NCBI GenBank assembly: GCA_036783645.1
Contig: DAIPWT010000015.1
Location: 8,994-72,993 of the forward strand
DNA from: UBA4732 sp002404095
GTDB lineage: Bacteria > Planctomycetota > Planctomycetia > Gemmatales > Gemmataceae
Reading direction: 5' to 3'
Length of the DNA: 64,000 nucleotides
The notes beneath the pieces were generated by a model that had not been told where the DNA came from, did no database searches, and saw only the letters and a program-made list of their open reading frames with translations. Shown piece by piece: positions 17,116 to 25,823 of the stretch (positions are counted from its first letter, which is position 1; each line of letters starts with the position of its first letter). The position numbers were made by a program, and so were the translations under genes.

Positions 17116-18746
17116 AAGGCGGCGGCTGATTCGCCGAAAATCGTCGTCGCTTCTTCTTCGTGGAGGGGCGTAATCAAATCATCCGTCTTCAGCTCCACTA
17201 TGAGCTTGACCTCGCCGGCCCGCACCGCCTTGACGTGAAACTTGTAAGTATTTTCCTTGCCCGCGGCGAGGACGGCCAACGGCGCGAACGTGAACCTCTG
17301 TTTCTCTTGCGTCGCCTCGGTCGGACCCTCTTTGCGCACTACCTGCATTTTTTCCGGCACGACCACCGTCAACTGCAAGTTCTTCGCGTCGCCGTTGCCG
17401 CGGTTCATCACGCGAATGACGTAATCACCCTCGCTATCGACCGCCAACTTGTCCTTCGAGTCGATTTCCACGTGGATTCCCGCCGCGCCCTCGAACTGCG
17501 TCTTCGCCTCGGCATGGGCGGTGACGCCGCGATCCGCCTTGGCCGTCACGCGGTTGACGACCTCGCCCTCCTTGGCAATTTGCAGTTCGACAGTCAGAGT
17601 TTTATTGCGATTCGGCGGGGCCTCGCCTAAAAGCCAATGGATTTGCCTGTCTTGCATTCGGCCGCCGTCCGAAGCGCTGATGAACTTCGCGCCCTCCGGC
17701 AATTCATCAAATACCTCGACATGCGTAAGCGCGATGGCGCCGTGGTTGGAGACGGTTATTTCATACTTTGTCGGTACATTAAGGAGTGCTTTCTGCGGTC
17801 TCGTCACGGCGATGGTCAGCTTCGGTTCGAGAACGCGCACCTTCCAGGTCGCCCTTTCCCGGCAGCCGTCGCCGGCCGTGGCCTGGGCGACGTTCTCCTG
17901 GTCGCCTACCTCTTTGGCAACGGCGCTGTAATCGTTCTTCCACGTTTGGCCGGGCCGCAGCGCCGCGACGGCGGGCCAGGTTAGGGTATTTCCGGCTTGT
18001 TCTCCCGCACGCGGAAGGTGTTGCAGTCCGGCCGGCAGGCTGTCGCTCACCTCGACGTTGAGCGCGTCCGCCGTTCCCACGTTGACCACTTCCAGTTGAA
18101 ATTGGATGATGTCGTTGAGCAGAGCCTGACTCGGCCCCGTCATGCGCAGCCGTAATGCCGCTTTCGGCATCGCCGTCGGTGGCGTCGGCGCGGCTGGGGC
18201 GGTTGGCAACGGCGGCGCCTCTGCGCCGATATGGGTGCGCACCGACTCGCCGTGTTCAAACTGCACACGGGCGGTTAAGTCCACGTCGCTGGCGCCGGAC
18301 GGCTTCAGCGTCAACAGGAGTTCCTTGGACGCGCCGGTTTGCAGCGTCTCCAGTTCCCAGATCACTGGCCCGTCATGCGACGACGGCTCCGGGGAAGCGC
18401 GGACAAAAGCGGCATTGGCCGGCAGCGGCGCGCGAACCACGACATGATGCGCGGCCGCTCTTGAGAGATTTTCGACAAGGATGCGGTAATCAATTTCCTG
18501 TCCAGGCGCCGAAGCGGCCGGGGCGCGCACGTGGAGCGACACCACCGGCGTGGGCGGGTCGGCCGGCTCAGCAGCGCTCATCGGCCCAATGGGGGAGATC
18601 GGTGGCGCACCGACAAGCGGCGGCTCCTGCGACTGCGCCAAGCGAAACGGCTGCGCCCATACGCCCGCCGACGGCGGCAGTACGCCGGCGAGGAGGGCCA
18701 GCACCACCAGCAGAGCTTGCCGCGACGCATGATGCGTACTGTCCAT
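17097..18746 (-). CDS. Exported DUF11-repeat protein
   Basis: 549 aa with a signal peptide (ALLVVLALLAGVLPPSAGVWA). It carries four copies of the DUF11/conserved-repeat beta-sandwich, recognisable as YRILVENLSRAAAHHVVVRAPLP, FQLEVVNVGTADALNVEV, YEITVSNHGAIALTHVEV and YVIRVMNRGNGDAKNLQL. Such proteins are surface or envelope proteins of unknown partner. The last four codons are provided by the palindrome at 17035-17115. It is divergent from sppA, with a large palindrome between them. Confidence 0.88.
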   Translation of the reverse strand: MDSTHHASRQALLVVLALLAGVLPPSAGVWAQPFRLAQSQEPPLVGAPPISPIGPMSAAEPADPPTPVVSLHVRAPAASAPGQEIDYRILVENLSRAAAHHVVVRAPLPANAAFVRASPEPSSHDGPVIWELETLQTGASKELLLTLKPSGASDVDLTARVQFEHGESVRTHIGAEAPPLPTAPAAPTPPTAMPKAALRLRMTGPSQALLNDIIQFQLEVVNVGTADALNVEVSDSLPAGLQHLPRAGEQAGNTLTWPAVAALRPGQTWKNDYSAVAKEVGDQENVAQATAGDGCRERATWKVRVLEPKLTIAVTRPQKALLNVPTKYEITVSNHGAIALTHVEVFDELPEGAKFISASDGGRMQDRQIHWLLGEAPPNRNKTLTVELQIAKEGEVVNRVTAKADRGVTAHAEAKTQFEGAAGIHVEIDSKDKLAVDSEGDYVIRVMNRGNGDAKNLQLTVVVPEKMQVVRKEGPTEATQEKQRFTFAPLAVLAAGKENTYKFHVKAVRAGEVKLIVELKTDDLITPLHEEEATTIFGESAAALGEPGA

Positions 18747-18825
18747 CCGTTCACACTCCTTCGACCTGTCATCCGGCTACGACTGAATGCTGATTGTCGT
18801 CTTTTCGGTCCGCCGTGTCTGCCCG

Positions 18826-18916
18826 GATTTCAGCAGTGGGGTGTAGGGGCGGGGTTTCCCCGCCCTTGGCGTCGCAGGGCGGGGAAACCCCGCCCCTACA
18901 CCCCACTGCTGAAATC
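18826..18916. repeat. Long palindrome, family B (GTAGGGGCGGGG core)
   Basis: Perfect 40-nt arms around an 11-nt loop in the divergent region between the DUF11 gene and sppA. The inner 57 bp (18843-18899) match 62682-62738 with only loop differences and resemble the element inside pepN at 52436-52519. Confidence 0.92.
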
Positions 18917-19002
18917 GAGACACTACCGCCCATATGCCTTCCTTGACAGGTTGCGCGCCATCGCTTACACTCGCAAATCAAACACCCCTCACGGAGAAAC
19001 GT

Positions 19003-20802
19003 ATGTCGATCCGCCAATATGTTGCGCTGGCCCTCATGGGGTTGGCCGCCCTGCCGTTCACGACCGTCCGCGTCCGCGCCGCCGAAGAGGCCGCGCCCGT
19101 GGCGGCCCACATCAAGCTGTCCGGCGACCTCAACGAAGCGCCCGTCAGTAGCGACTCACTCTTCGGCGCCGCCGCCGAAAACTTCAAGAGCAAGCTCGAT
19201 CGCATCCATAAGGCCGCCAAGGACGACGCCGTCAAGGCGCTCTATCTGGAAATCGACGGCGTCAGCATGGGTTGGGGCAAGCTCGATGAGTTGACGCGGG
19301 CCGTCGCCGAGTTCCGCAAGACCGGCAAGAAAGCGTTCGCCTACATGGAAGGCGGCGACGCCAAGGAATATCTACTCGCCACGTCCTGCGATGAGATTTG
19401 CGTCCCGGAATCCGGCTGGATCATGCTCACCGGCGTCCGCGCCGAGGTGTCCTTTTACAAGGATCTGCTAGACAAAATCGGCGTCAAGGCCGACATCCTG
19501 CGCATGGGCGAAGCCAAGTCCGCGGCCGAGCCGTACACGCAGACCAAGATGAGCGAGGCCAGCCATAAGCAACTCGAAGGCGTCCTTGACGACTTCTACG
19601 AGAACAGCATGGTCGGCCGCATTGTCAAAAATCGCGGCGAAAAGAAGTTCACCGCCGAGCAGGTCAAGAAGATTATCGACAACGGCCCTTACGCCGCGCA
19701 CGCCGCCGAGAAGACCGGCCTTATCGACCGCGTTGTGTATCAGAAAGATTTCGAGGAGTCATTCAAAGAGACGCTGAAGGCCGACGGCGTTACGATCACG
19801 CGCAACTACGGACAAACGAAGTCCGAGGAACTCGACCTATCCAGCCCCTTCGCGATCTTCAAACTGATGTCGCCGTCAAAGGGCGCCTCATCGAGCAACA
19901 AGCCGAAGATCGCGGTGATCTACGCCACGGGCGTCATCAACTCGGGCAAGAGTAGCGAGAGCTTTTTCGGCGAATCGTCGTGCGGCTCGCAGACGATGAT
20001 CGCGGCCATCCGCCAGGCCGAGAACGATAAGACGGTCAAGGCGATCGTGTTGCGCGTGGACAGCCCCGGCGGTTCGGCCCTGGCGAGCGACTTGATCTGG
20101 GCCGAGGTGACGCGCTGCAAGAAGCCGGTGATCGCCAGCATGTCGGACGTGGCGGCCAGCGGCGGTTACTACATCGCCATGCCGGCTCAGAAGATCATCG
20201 CCGAGCCAGGCACTATTACAGGTTCCATCGGCGTATTCGGCGGCAAGATGGCCCTCGAAGGCGTCTACGACAAGATCGGCATTCACACCGAAGTGATTTC
20301 GCGCGGCGCCAACGCCGGCATCTTCTCCTCGACGTTCCCCTTCAACCCCTCCGAAAAGGAGGCGATGACCGCGTTGATCCACGACGCCTACGACCAGTTC
20401 CTGGACAAAGCGATCGCGGGGCGAACGAAAGCGGGCGTGAAGATCACGCGCAAGGAGTTGGAGGCCGTCGCGGGCGGCCGCATCTGGACGGGCCGGCAGG
20501 CGAAGGAAAAAGGTCTGGTGGACGAACTAGGCAATCTCAACGACGCAGTGGCGGCGGCGAAGAAGGCGGCAGGCGTTGCGGAGGGAAAAGATCTTGAACT
20601 GTTGATATTGCCGAAGCCGCGCAGCTTCATCGACATGTTGATGGACGCCAAATCGGAGACGCGGGCGCCGATGATGCGATTGCTGCCGATGTTGCGCGAG
20701 GCGCCGGAACTGGCGCCGAAGCTACGGGCGGTGGAGGGATTCCTGCGCATGCGCGGCGAACCCGTCTGGCTGATGGAGCCGTGCCAGATTAGCGTGCGAT
20801 AG
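19003..20802 (+). CDS. sppA: SppA-type signal peptide peptidase (S49), two-domain form
   Basis: 599 aa from the ATG at 19003 (GGAGAA upstream); an ATG at 18934 would precede the signal peptide (YVALALMGLAALPFTTVRVRA) and is rejected. Two tandem S49 domains give the long SppA architecture. The catalytic dyad is visible as Lys172 (MGEAKSAAEPY) and Ser386 (SDVAASGGYYIA), comparable to the K209/S409 spacing of the E. coli enzyme. It degrades leftover signal peptides in the membrane. No operon partner is present. Confidence 0.93.
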   Translation: MSIRQYVALALMGLAALPFTTVRVRAAEEAAPVAAHIKLSGDLNEAPVSSDSLFGAAAENFKSKLDRIHKAAKDDAVKALYLEIDGVSMGWGKLDELTRAVAEFRKTGKKAFAYMEGGDAKEYLLATSCDEICVPESGWIMLTGVRAEVSFYKDLLDKIGVKADILRMGEAKSAAEPYTQTKMSEASHKQLEGVLDDFYENSMVGRIVKNRGEKKFTAEQVKKIIDNGPYAAHAAEKTGLIDRVVYQKDFEESFKETLKADGVTITRNYGQTKSEELDLSSPFAIFKLMSPSKGASSSNKPKIAVIYATGVINSGKSSESFFGESSCGSQTMIAAIRQAENDKTVKAIVLRVDSPGGSALASDLIWAEVTRCKKPVIASMSDVAASGGYYIAMPAQKIIAEPGTITGSIGVFGGKMALEGVYDKIGIHTEVISRGANAGIFSSTFPFNPSEKEAMTALIHDAYDQFLDKAIAGRTKAGVKITRKELEAVAGGRIWTGRQAKEKGLVDELGNLNDAVAAAKKAAGVAEGKDLELLILPKPRSFIDMLMDAKSETRAPMMRLLPMLREAPELAPKLRAVEGFLRMRGEPVWLMEPCQISVR

Positions 20803-20832
20803 TTATTTCCGCGTGCGCTTATTGTTTCCACA

Positions 20833-20902
20833 ATCGTTTAGCCGCGACCCGAAGGGGGAGCGCGAGGCAGACGCGCTCCCCTTCGGGTCGCGGCTAAACG
20901 AT
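20833..20902. repeat. Palindromic element, family C (TTAGCCGCGACC core)
   Basis: Arms of about 31 nt with one bulge, directly downstream of sppA. The sequence is shared with the element at 50367-50428, which shows a dispersed family rather than a gene-specific terminator. Confidence 0.88.
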
Positions 20903-20928
20903 GTCACAAACGCGATTCCTCTATACCA

Positions 20929-21309
20929 ATGGCGCGCTGCGAACAAGGATATCTGTGTCAGATATGCGGCCTCGAAGTGGCCGAAATCACCGAATCGGAC
21001 CTTTATTTGCGCTATGTGCTGGGCGAAACGCCGCCGGAACAACTGCACCTCCTGCCCGATGTTCACATCCGCTGCAACCCGTCGATGGCCCAGTACATAG
21101 TCGATGCCGCGTTTCCGCCGGTCGTCTGCGACGGCCCGTTTGCCAAGACCTTTCTCGACGCCGCCTATGTGGCGGAGGAAGAGGCGCGCGTGACGCGCGG
21201 CTGGCGCCGGCTGCAGGAACTGCCGACTTTGGGTATCCCTATCATCGACTATCCTCTGACAACCGCTCGTACTGACTCTGAAAGCGAACCAGAGCCTCGT
21301 CCGGATTGA
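20929..21309 (+). CDS. Conserved hypothetical protein with CxxC
   Basis: 126 aa containing GYLCQICGLEV, a likely zinc-binding CxxC, then ESDLYLRYVLGE and VAEEEARVTRGWRRLQEL. It looks like a small planctomycete family of unknown function. The ATG at 20929 lacks a clear ribosome-binding site. An ATG at 20901 in another frame encodes MSQTRFLYT immediately before it, which could be the real N-terminus if one base is extra. The 3' end overlaps the convergent gene by 68 bp. Confidence 0.6.
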   Translation: MARCEQGYLCQICGLEVAEITESDLYLRYVLGETPPEQLHLLPDVHIRCNPSMAQYIVDAAFPPVVCDGPFAKTFLDAAYVAEEEARVTRGWRRLQELPTLGIPIIDYPLTTARTDSESEPEPRPD

Positions 21310-21676
21310 GATTAAACACGGTCTTTCCGGTGGTTCGCCATTGCCCGGCGTGAAAAAAGAAGACGGCGGAGGCGTTGCGCAAGTTGCCGACGGCGGCCAC
21401 GCCCTCCATGTCGCCGCCCTCGACGGCCTCGAATTCGATGACGACGCCGGCCAGGGCCGTCAGACTGCCGGTGGCGCGTTCGCGGGCGAATTCGACGGCC
21501 GACTCCCACTCGCACGCCTTCCAACGCAGGCCGCGCGGCTTACCGCTGGCGGCCGCCGCGGCGAAGAAAGCGTCTTGCAATTGCGGCCGCTGTTGGAGAA
21601 ACAGGTTGCGGACGTTGCGCCCCTGCCGCCCTGCTGCCAGCATCCGCCATAGCCTTATCCACGGCCATTCCATCAT
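21242..21676 (-). CDS. Conserved hypothetical protein
   Basis: 144 aa from the ATG at 21676, preceded by AGGGGG at a good distance; longer starts lack support. It ends in RTTGKTVFNLNPDEALVRFQSQYE, and the middle has FARERATGSLTALAGVVIEFEAVEGGDMEGV. I recognise the style of a conserved planctomycete protein but no function. It is predicted to be alpha/beta and cytoplasmic. It overlaps the convergent 126-aa gene tail to tail (21242-21309). Confidence 0.65.
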   Translation of the reverse strand: MMEWPWIRLWRMLAAGRQGRNVRNLFLQQRPQLQDAFFAAAAASGKPRGLRWKACEWESAVEFARERATGSLTALAGVVIEFEAVEGGDMEGVAAVGNLRNASAVFFFHAGQWRTTGKTVFNLNPDEALVRFQSQYERLSEDSR

Positions 21677-21978
21677 TGTCCCCCTCATGTTGATCTTTTT
21701 CATCGTCACGGCCTTCGCCGTCCGGGCTGCGAAGGACTCTGGCGATTTCCACGCTATGAGTATAATAAGCGAACAGAGAGGGAAGGGCGTCCGGCGTCCC
21801 CCTTGTAGCAGTTTCCCGCCGTCCCGGCTTGGAATAGTCAAAAAGTGCATAGGCGCAACAGTAATTACCGGCCGGCTTGACAAGGCGCGGCGGAACACGG
21901 CACAGTCCAAGTGATCAGACCCCTTGGCCCTCCGGGGGCTAACGCCGCCGGCTCGCCAGGAGATCGAGAGTACCCGCC

Positions 21979-24975
21979 ATGATGAATGCGCCTGCCGCCG
22001 CTATTCTCGTGTGGATGCTCGGGGCGGGGGTTCTATCCGCCGGAGAGCCGGCCCTCTTTTCGGATCGTGTCGCGCCGCTGCTGCGACAGCGCTGCGCGTC
22101 GTGTCACAATCCCACGAAGAAAAGCGGCGGCCTCGATCTGACGACGCGCGAGCGCTTGCTGGCCGGCGGCAACACGGGGCCGGCTGTCAAACCGGGCGCC
22201 GCCGCGGATAGTTTGCTCCTACAGATGGTCGTCGGCGCCGAAGCGAAGATGCCGAAGAAAGGCGCCAAACTCACGGCCGACGAAGCGGCTTCGCTGCGCC
22301 AATGGATCGACGACAGCGCGCCGTGGCCGAGGGGCGTGACGGTCGTGGCGGACAAGCCGGCGCCGGCCAACGATGACTGGTGGTCGCTGCGGCCGCTCTC
22401 TCGGCCGGCCGTGCCAGCCGTCAAGGACAAGGCGTGGGGCCGCACGCCCATCGACGCCTTCGTACTCGCCGCGATGGAAGCGAGGGGACTGCACCCGTCG
22501 CCGCCCGCCGACAAAACCAAGCTGTTGCGCCGCGTGACGTTCGACCTGATCGGCCTGCCGCCCACGCCGGAGGAAATCGAGGCCTTCCTCGGCGATAACA
22601 GCAAAAACGCCTACGAAAAGGTGGTGGATCGACTGCTGGCTTCGCCGCGCTACGGCGAACGCTGGGGCCGCCACTGGCTCGACGTGGTTCACTACGCCGA
22701 CACGCACGGCTACGACAAGGACAAGCGCCGCGATCACGCCTGGCCCTACCGCGATTACGTAATCCGCGCCTTCAACAGCGATAAGCCGTATACGAGATTC
22801 ATAAAGGAGCAATTGGCGGGCGACGTACTCTTCCCCGACGATCCCGACGGCGTCGTGGCCACCGGCTTTGTCGTGGCCGGGCCGTGGGATTTCGTCGGCC
22901 AGGCCGAGTTGCGCGAGGGCACGGTGGACAAAGAAAAGACGCGCGTCCTCGACCGCGATGACATGGTAATCAACGCGATTTCGACCTTCGACAGCCTGAC
23001 CGTCCACTGCGCCCGCTGTCACGACCACAAGTTTGACCCCATTCCTCAGAAGGATTATTACCGCCTACAAGCCGTGTTTGCCGGCGTCGAGCGGGCGGAC
23101 AGGCCGTTTGCCAGTAAAGAACTCCTGGCGCGGCGCACGCAGCTGGAAGGCCGGCGCAGGCAGATCGCGGACGAACGGGCAGCGCTGCTAAAAACAGCGG
23201 GCGAAGTCTCTAGCCCCGACCTTCTACGCATGGACGGCGAACTCAAGAAGGCCCGCGAGGAACTGGCCGCGTTGCCGTTGCCCGCAGGCGCCCCCAGTCC
23301 TAGCAACGGCTGGCATAGCGCCATATCGGCGACTCTCGACGTGGAAAAATGGGTGCAAGTCGATCTCGGCAAATCGCTTCCCATCGACGCCGTGCGCCTT
23401 ATCCCTGCCCGTCCGACGGACTTCCCCGATACGCCGGGCTTCGGCTTCCCCGTGCGATTCCGCTTAGATGCGTCGGAGGATGCGACGTTTACCAAGCCCG
23501 TTCGCATCGCCGACCAGACGATGAACGACTACGCCAATCCCGGCGACAGTCCGGTCGTCTTCCGGCCGGCTGGTCAGAGAGCCAGGTACGTCCGCATGAC
23601 GGCCCAACGTCTGTGGAAGCGCACCGGCGATTACGTCTTCGCCCTGGCGGAATTGGAAGTCGAGTCCGCCGGCAAGAACGTCGCCCGCAGCGCCGTCGTG
23701 ACTTCGCTCGACTCCATTGAGGCCGGGCGCTGGAGCAATCGCTATCTCGTGGACGGTTACGACAGCCGGGCGTCGCTGCCGGATCTGGCCGATCCGAAGA
23801 CGCCCGCTCTTGCACGGCGCCGCGGCGAACTACAGGAACAAATTCAGAAGGTTGAAAAAGAGCGTAAAGTCTTGACCGATGCTTTAGTCGCACCGGCGAC
23901 GCGCGACGGCCTCGCGCGGACGGCGGCGGAGTTGGCCGCGCTCGATCACGACCTTCAGGAGCTGGCAAGGAGCAATCTCGCTTACGCCGTTTCACCTATC
24001 CCACCGCGGCCGATCTACGTCCTGCACCGAGGCGACGTGGAGCAGAAACGCGACTTGGTTACGGCGGGTGCGTTGTCCTGCATTACGGAATTGAAAGCGG
24101 ACTTTACCGGTCTCAAAGCGAACGACGAAGGCGGCCGTCGCGCCGCGTTGGCCGGATGGATCGCCGACGAGCGCAACCCGCTGACGTGGCGCTCCATCGT
24201 CAATCGCGTCTGGCATTACCATTTCGGCCGCGGCCTCGTGGACACACCGAGCGACTTCGGCCGCAACGGCTCACGGCCGACGCATCCCGAATTGCTCGAT
24301 TGGTTGGCGGTCGAGTTCCGCGACGGCGGCGGCTCCTTCAAGAAGCTGCACCGCCTTATCGTCCTCAGCGAGGCTTACTGCCAAGCGTCCGCCGACGACC
24401 CCGAGGCGACGAAGATCGACGCCGACGCTCGTTTTCTCTGGCGCATGACCCGGCAACGCCTCGACGCGGAAGAGGTGCGCGATGCGGTGCTGGCGATTAG
24501 CGGCAAATTGGATCTCACAATGGGCGGGCCGGGCTTCGAGCTGTTCCGCTTCAAAGACGATCATTCGCCGGTCTACGACCACACGGCGGTCGATAAGATC
24601 AACGACCCGGTCAACTGGCGGCGGACGGTCTACCGCTTCACGGTGCGCAGCGTGCCGAACCCGTTCCTCGATTGTCTGGACTGCGCCGATCCGAACGTCA
24701 ACACGCCGGTGCGCAACACGACGCTGACGGCGTTGCAGGCGCTGGCGCTGCTTAATGACCCGTTCATATTGAAACAAGCGGACTGTCTCGCGGAGCGATT
24801 GCGGAAGATCAGCGGCGATCCCGATAAGCAAGCGGAGGGGGCCTACCGGCTGGCGTTTGGCCGACTGCCGACGGCCGACGAGCGCATCGCTTTTGTGGAA
24901 TACGTTACCAAACATGGACTGGCGAAGGCGTGCCGGGTGTTGTTCAATGCGAATGAGTTTGTGTTCGTGGATTGA
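21979..24975 (+). CDS. PSD1/DUF1549-DUF1553 cytochrome c-type protein
   Basis: 998-aa exported protein. The signal peptide is followed by a c-type heme site CASCH (residues 39-43) and the linker typical of planctomycete cytochrome C domains (LLAGGNTGPAVKPG). Next come DUF1549 (TPIDAFVLAAMEARGLHPSP...YGERWGRHWLDVVHYADT), a discoidin-like insertion around residues 430-560, and DUF1553 (WRSIVNRVWHYHFGRGLVDTPSDFG). These giant planctomycete proteins are usually followed by a DUF1501 protein, but here DUF433 follows. Suggested roles involve polysaccharide or sulfated-glycan breakdown; this is not proven. Confidence 0.93.
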   Translation: MMNAPAAAILVWMLGAGVLSAGEPALFSDRVAPLLRQRCASCHNPTKKSGGLDLTTRERLLAGGNTGPAVKPGAAADSLLLQMVVGAEAKMPKKGAKLTADEAASLRQWIDDSAPWPRGVTVVADKPAPANDDWWSLRPLSRPAVPAVKDKAWGRTPIDAFVLAAMEARGLHPSPPADKTKLLRRVTFDLIGLPPTPEEIEAFLGDNSKNAYEKVVDRLLASPRYGERWGRHWLDVVHYADTHGYDKDKRRDHAWPYRDYVIRAFNSDKPYTRFIKEQLAGDVLFPDDPDGVVATGFVVAGPWDFVGQAELREGTVDKEKTRVLDRDDMVINAISTFDSLTVHCARCHDHKFDPIPQKDYYRLQAVFAGVERADRPFASKELLARRTQLEGRRRQIADERAALLKTAGEVSSPDLLRMDGELKKAREELAALPLPAGAPSPSNGWHSAISATLDVEKWVQVDLGKSLPIDAVRLIPARPTDFPDTPGFGFPVRFRLDASEDATFTKPVRIADQTMNDYANPGDSPVVFRPAGQRARYVRMTAQRLWKRTGDYVFALAELEVESAGKNVARSAVVTSLDSIEAGRWSNRYLVDGYDSRASLPDLADPKTPALARRRGELQEQIQKVEKERKVLTDALVAPATRDGLARTAAELAALDHDLQELARSNLAYAVSPIPPRPIYVLHRGDVEQKRDLVTAGALSCITELKADFTGLKANDEGGRRAALAGWIADERNPLTWRSIVNRVWHYHFGRGLVDTPSDFGRNGSRPTHPELLDWLAVEFRDGGGSFKKLHRLIVLSEAYCQASADDPEATKIDADARFLWRMTRQRLDAEEVRDAVLAISGKLDLTMGGPGFELFRFKDDHSPVYDHTAVDKINDPVNWRRTVYRFTVRSVPNPFLDCLDCADPNVNTPVRNTTLTALQALALLNDPFILKQADCLAERLRKISGDPDKQAEGAYRLAFGRLPTADERIAFVEYVTKHGLAKACRVLFNANEFVFVD

Positions 24976-25007
24976 GTGAGAGAAGCGGACGTCTGAAGGA
25001 GGCGCAT

Positions 25008-25412
25008 ATGGACCTTCCGGATTTTCTAACGCGACACGAATACGGTAACATACGCCTGACGGGCCACCGCATCGACCTAATGCATGTGGTGGACTTCTTG
25101 AAGGAGGGGTGTTCCGCGCAACAGATCCAGGCCGAGTTCCCCACGCTGCCCTTGGATCTCATCCGGCAGACGGCCTCCTTCTACCAGGCGGAGAGAGAAG
25201 AGGTGGACTCCTATGTGGCCCGCTGTCATGAAGAAATGGATCGGGCCTACGCGGCTTATCAGCCTGGGCCGGGAGTACTCAAAGTCCGGCGGCTGATGGA
25301 ACAACTGCGGCAAGCGGACGCGGCCCATGCTGCGGATCCTACCTGGGCTACGCTTTCAATCGGGGAGAAGCTGCGACGGGTCGAGGCGGAAGAATGCTCC
25401 AAGACGGGGTGA
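25008..25412 (+). CDS. DUF433 protein (putative antitoxin)
   Basis: 134 aa; the start at 25008 is set by a strong GAAGGAGG. DUF433 signature: FLTRHEYGNIRLTGHRIDLMHVVDFLKEGCSAQQIQAEFPTL-type segment, an HTH-like fold used by VapB-like antitoxins. It is followed 3 bp later by a DUF5615 gene, the usual toxin partner. It starts 32 bp after the PSD1 stop. Confidence 0.87.
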   Translation: MDLPDFLTRHEYGNIRLTGHRIDLMHVVDFLKEGCSAQQIQAEFPTLPLDLIRQTASFYQAEREEVDSYVARCHEEMDRAYAAYQPGPGVLKVRRLMEQLRQADAAHAADPTWATLSIGEKLRRVEAEECSKTG

Positions 25413-25415
25413 CTC

Positions 25416-25823
25416 GTGCCGTTGCGCTTTCTCCTGGACGAAGACTTACGCGGCTGGGCGCTCTGGCAAGCAATCCGGCGCCACAACGCCGTCAACGTCG
25501 ATCCCATCGACGTGGCCCGCGTCGGGGATCCGGTGGACCTTCCTTTGGGGACGAAAGACCCAGACGTCTTGATCTGGGCGGAACGGTGTTGCCGAATTGT
25601 CGTGTCACGAGACGAATCCACCATGAAGTCGCACCTCGCCATCCACTTGCGGGCGGGTCATGGCTCGCCCGGCCTCTTCCTTATGCGAAAAAGGAGCCGG
25701 TTGTTCGACGTGGTGGATTTCCTGGTCGCGGGCGGCGGCATACGCCAGCGAGCCGGCGGACTGGCAGGATCAGTGGTTCAACATTCCTTAACGGGAGCCG
25801 ATGATGCGAACGCAAGCGTTTGA
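25416..25823 (+). CDS. DUF5615 PIN-like putative toxin
   Basis: 135 aa, GTG start. It begins LRFLLDEDLRGWALWQAI, with the acidic LDED motif of DUF5615 (PIN-like) proteins, then DVLIWAERCCRIVVSRDESTM carrying the second acidic cluster. It is a likely RNase toxin neutralised by the DUF433 protein upstream. Its 3' end overlaps the next ORF by 23 bp, so the three genes form one operon. Confidence 0.83.
   Translation: MPLRFLLDEDLRGWALWQAIRRHNAVNVDPIDVARVGDPVDLPLGTKDPDVLIWAERCCRIVVSRDESTMKSHLAIHLRAGHGSPGLFLMRKRSRLFDVVDFLVAGGGIRQRAGGLAGSVVQHSLTGADDANASV

Noticed and set aside
18531..19151. ORF containing AGFPRPWRRRAGKPRPY
   Set aside because: Peptide encoded by the family B palindrome; the same peptide appears near 62690, so it is repeat-derived.
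22219..23028. Minus-strand ORF of 269 codons within the PSD1 gene
   Set aside because: Shadow of DUF1549 coding sequence.
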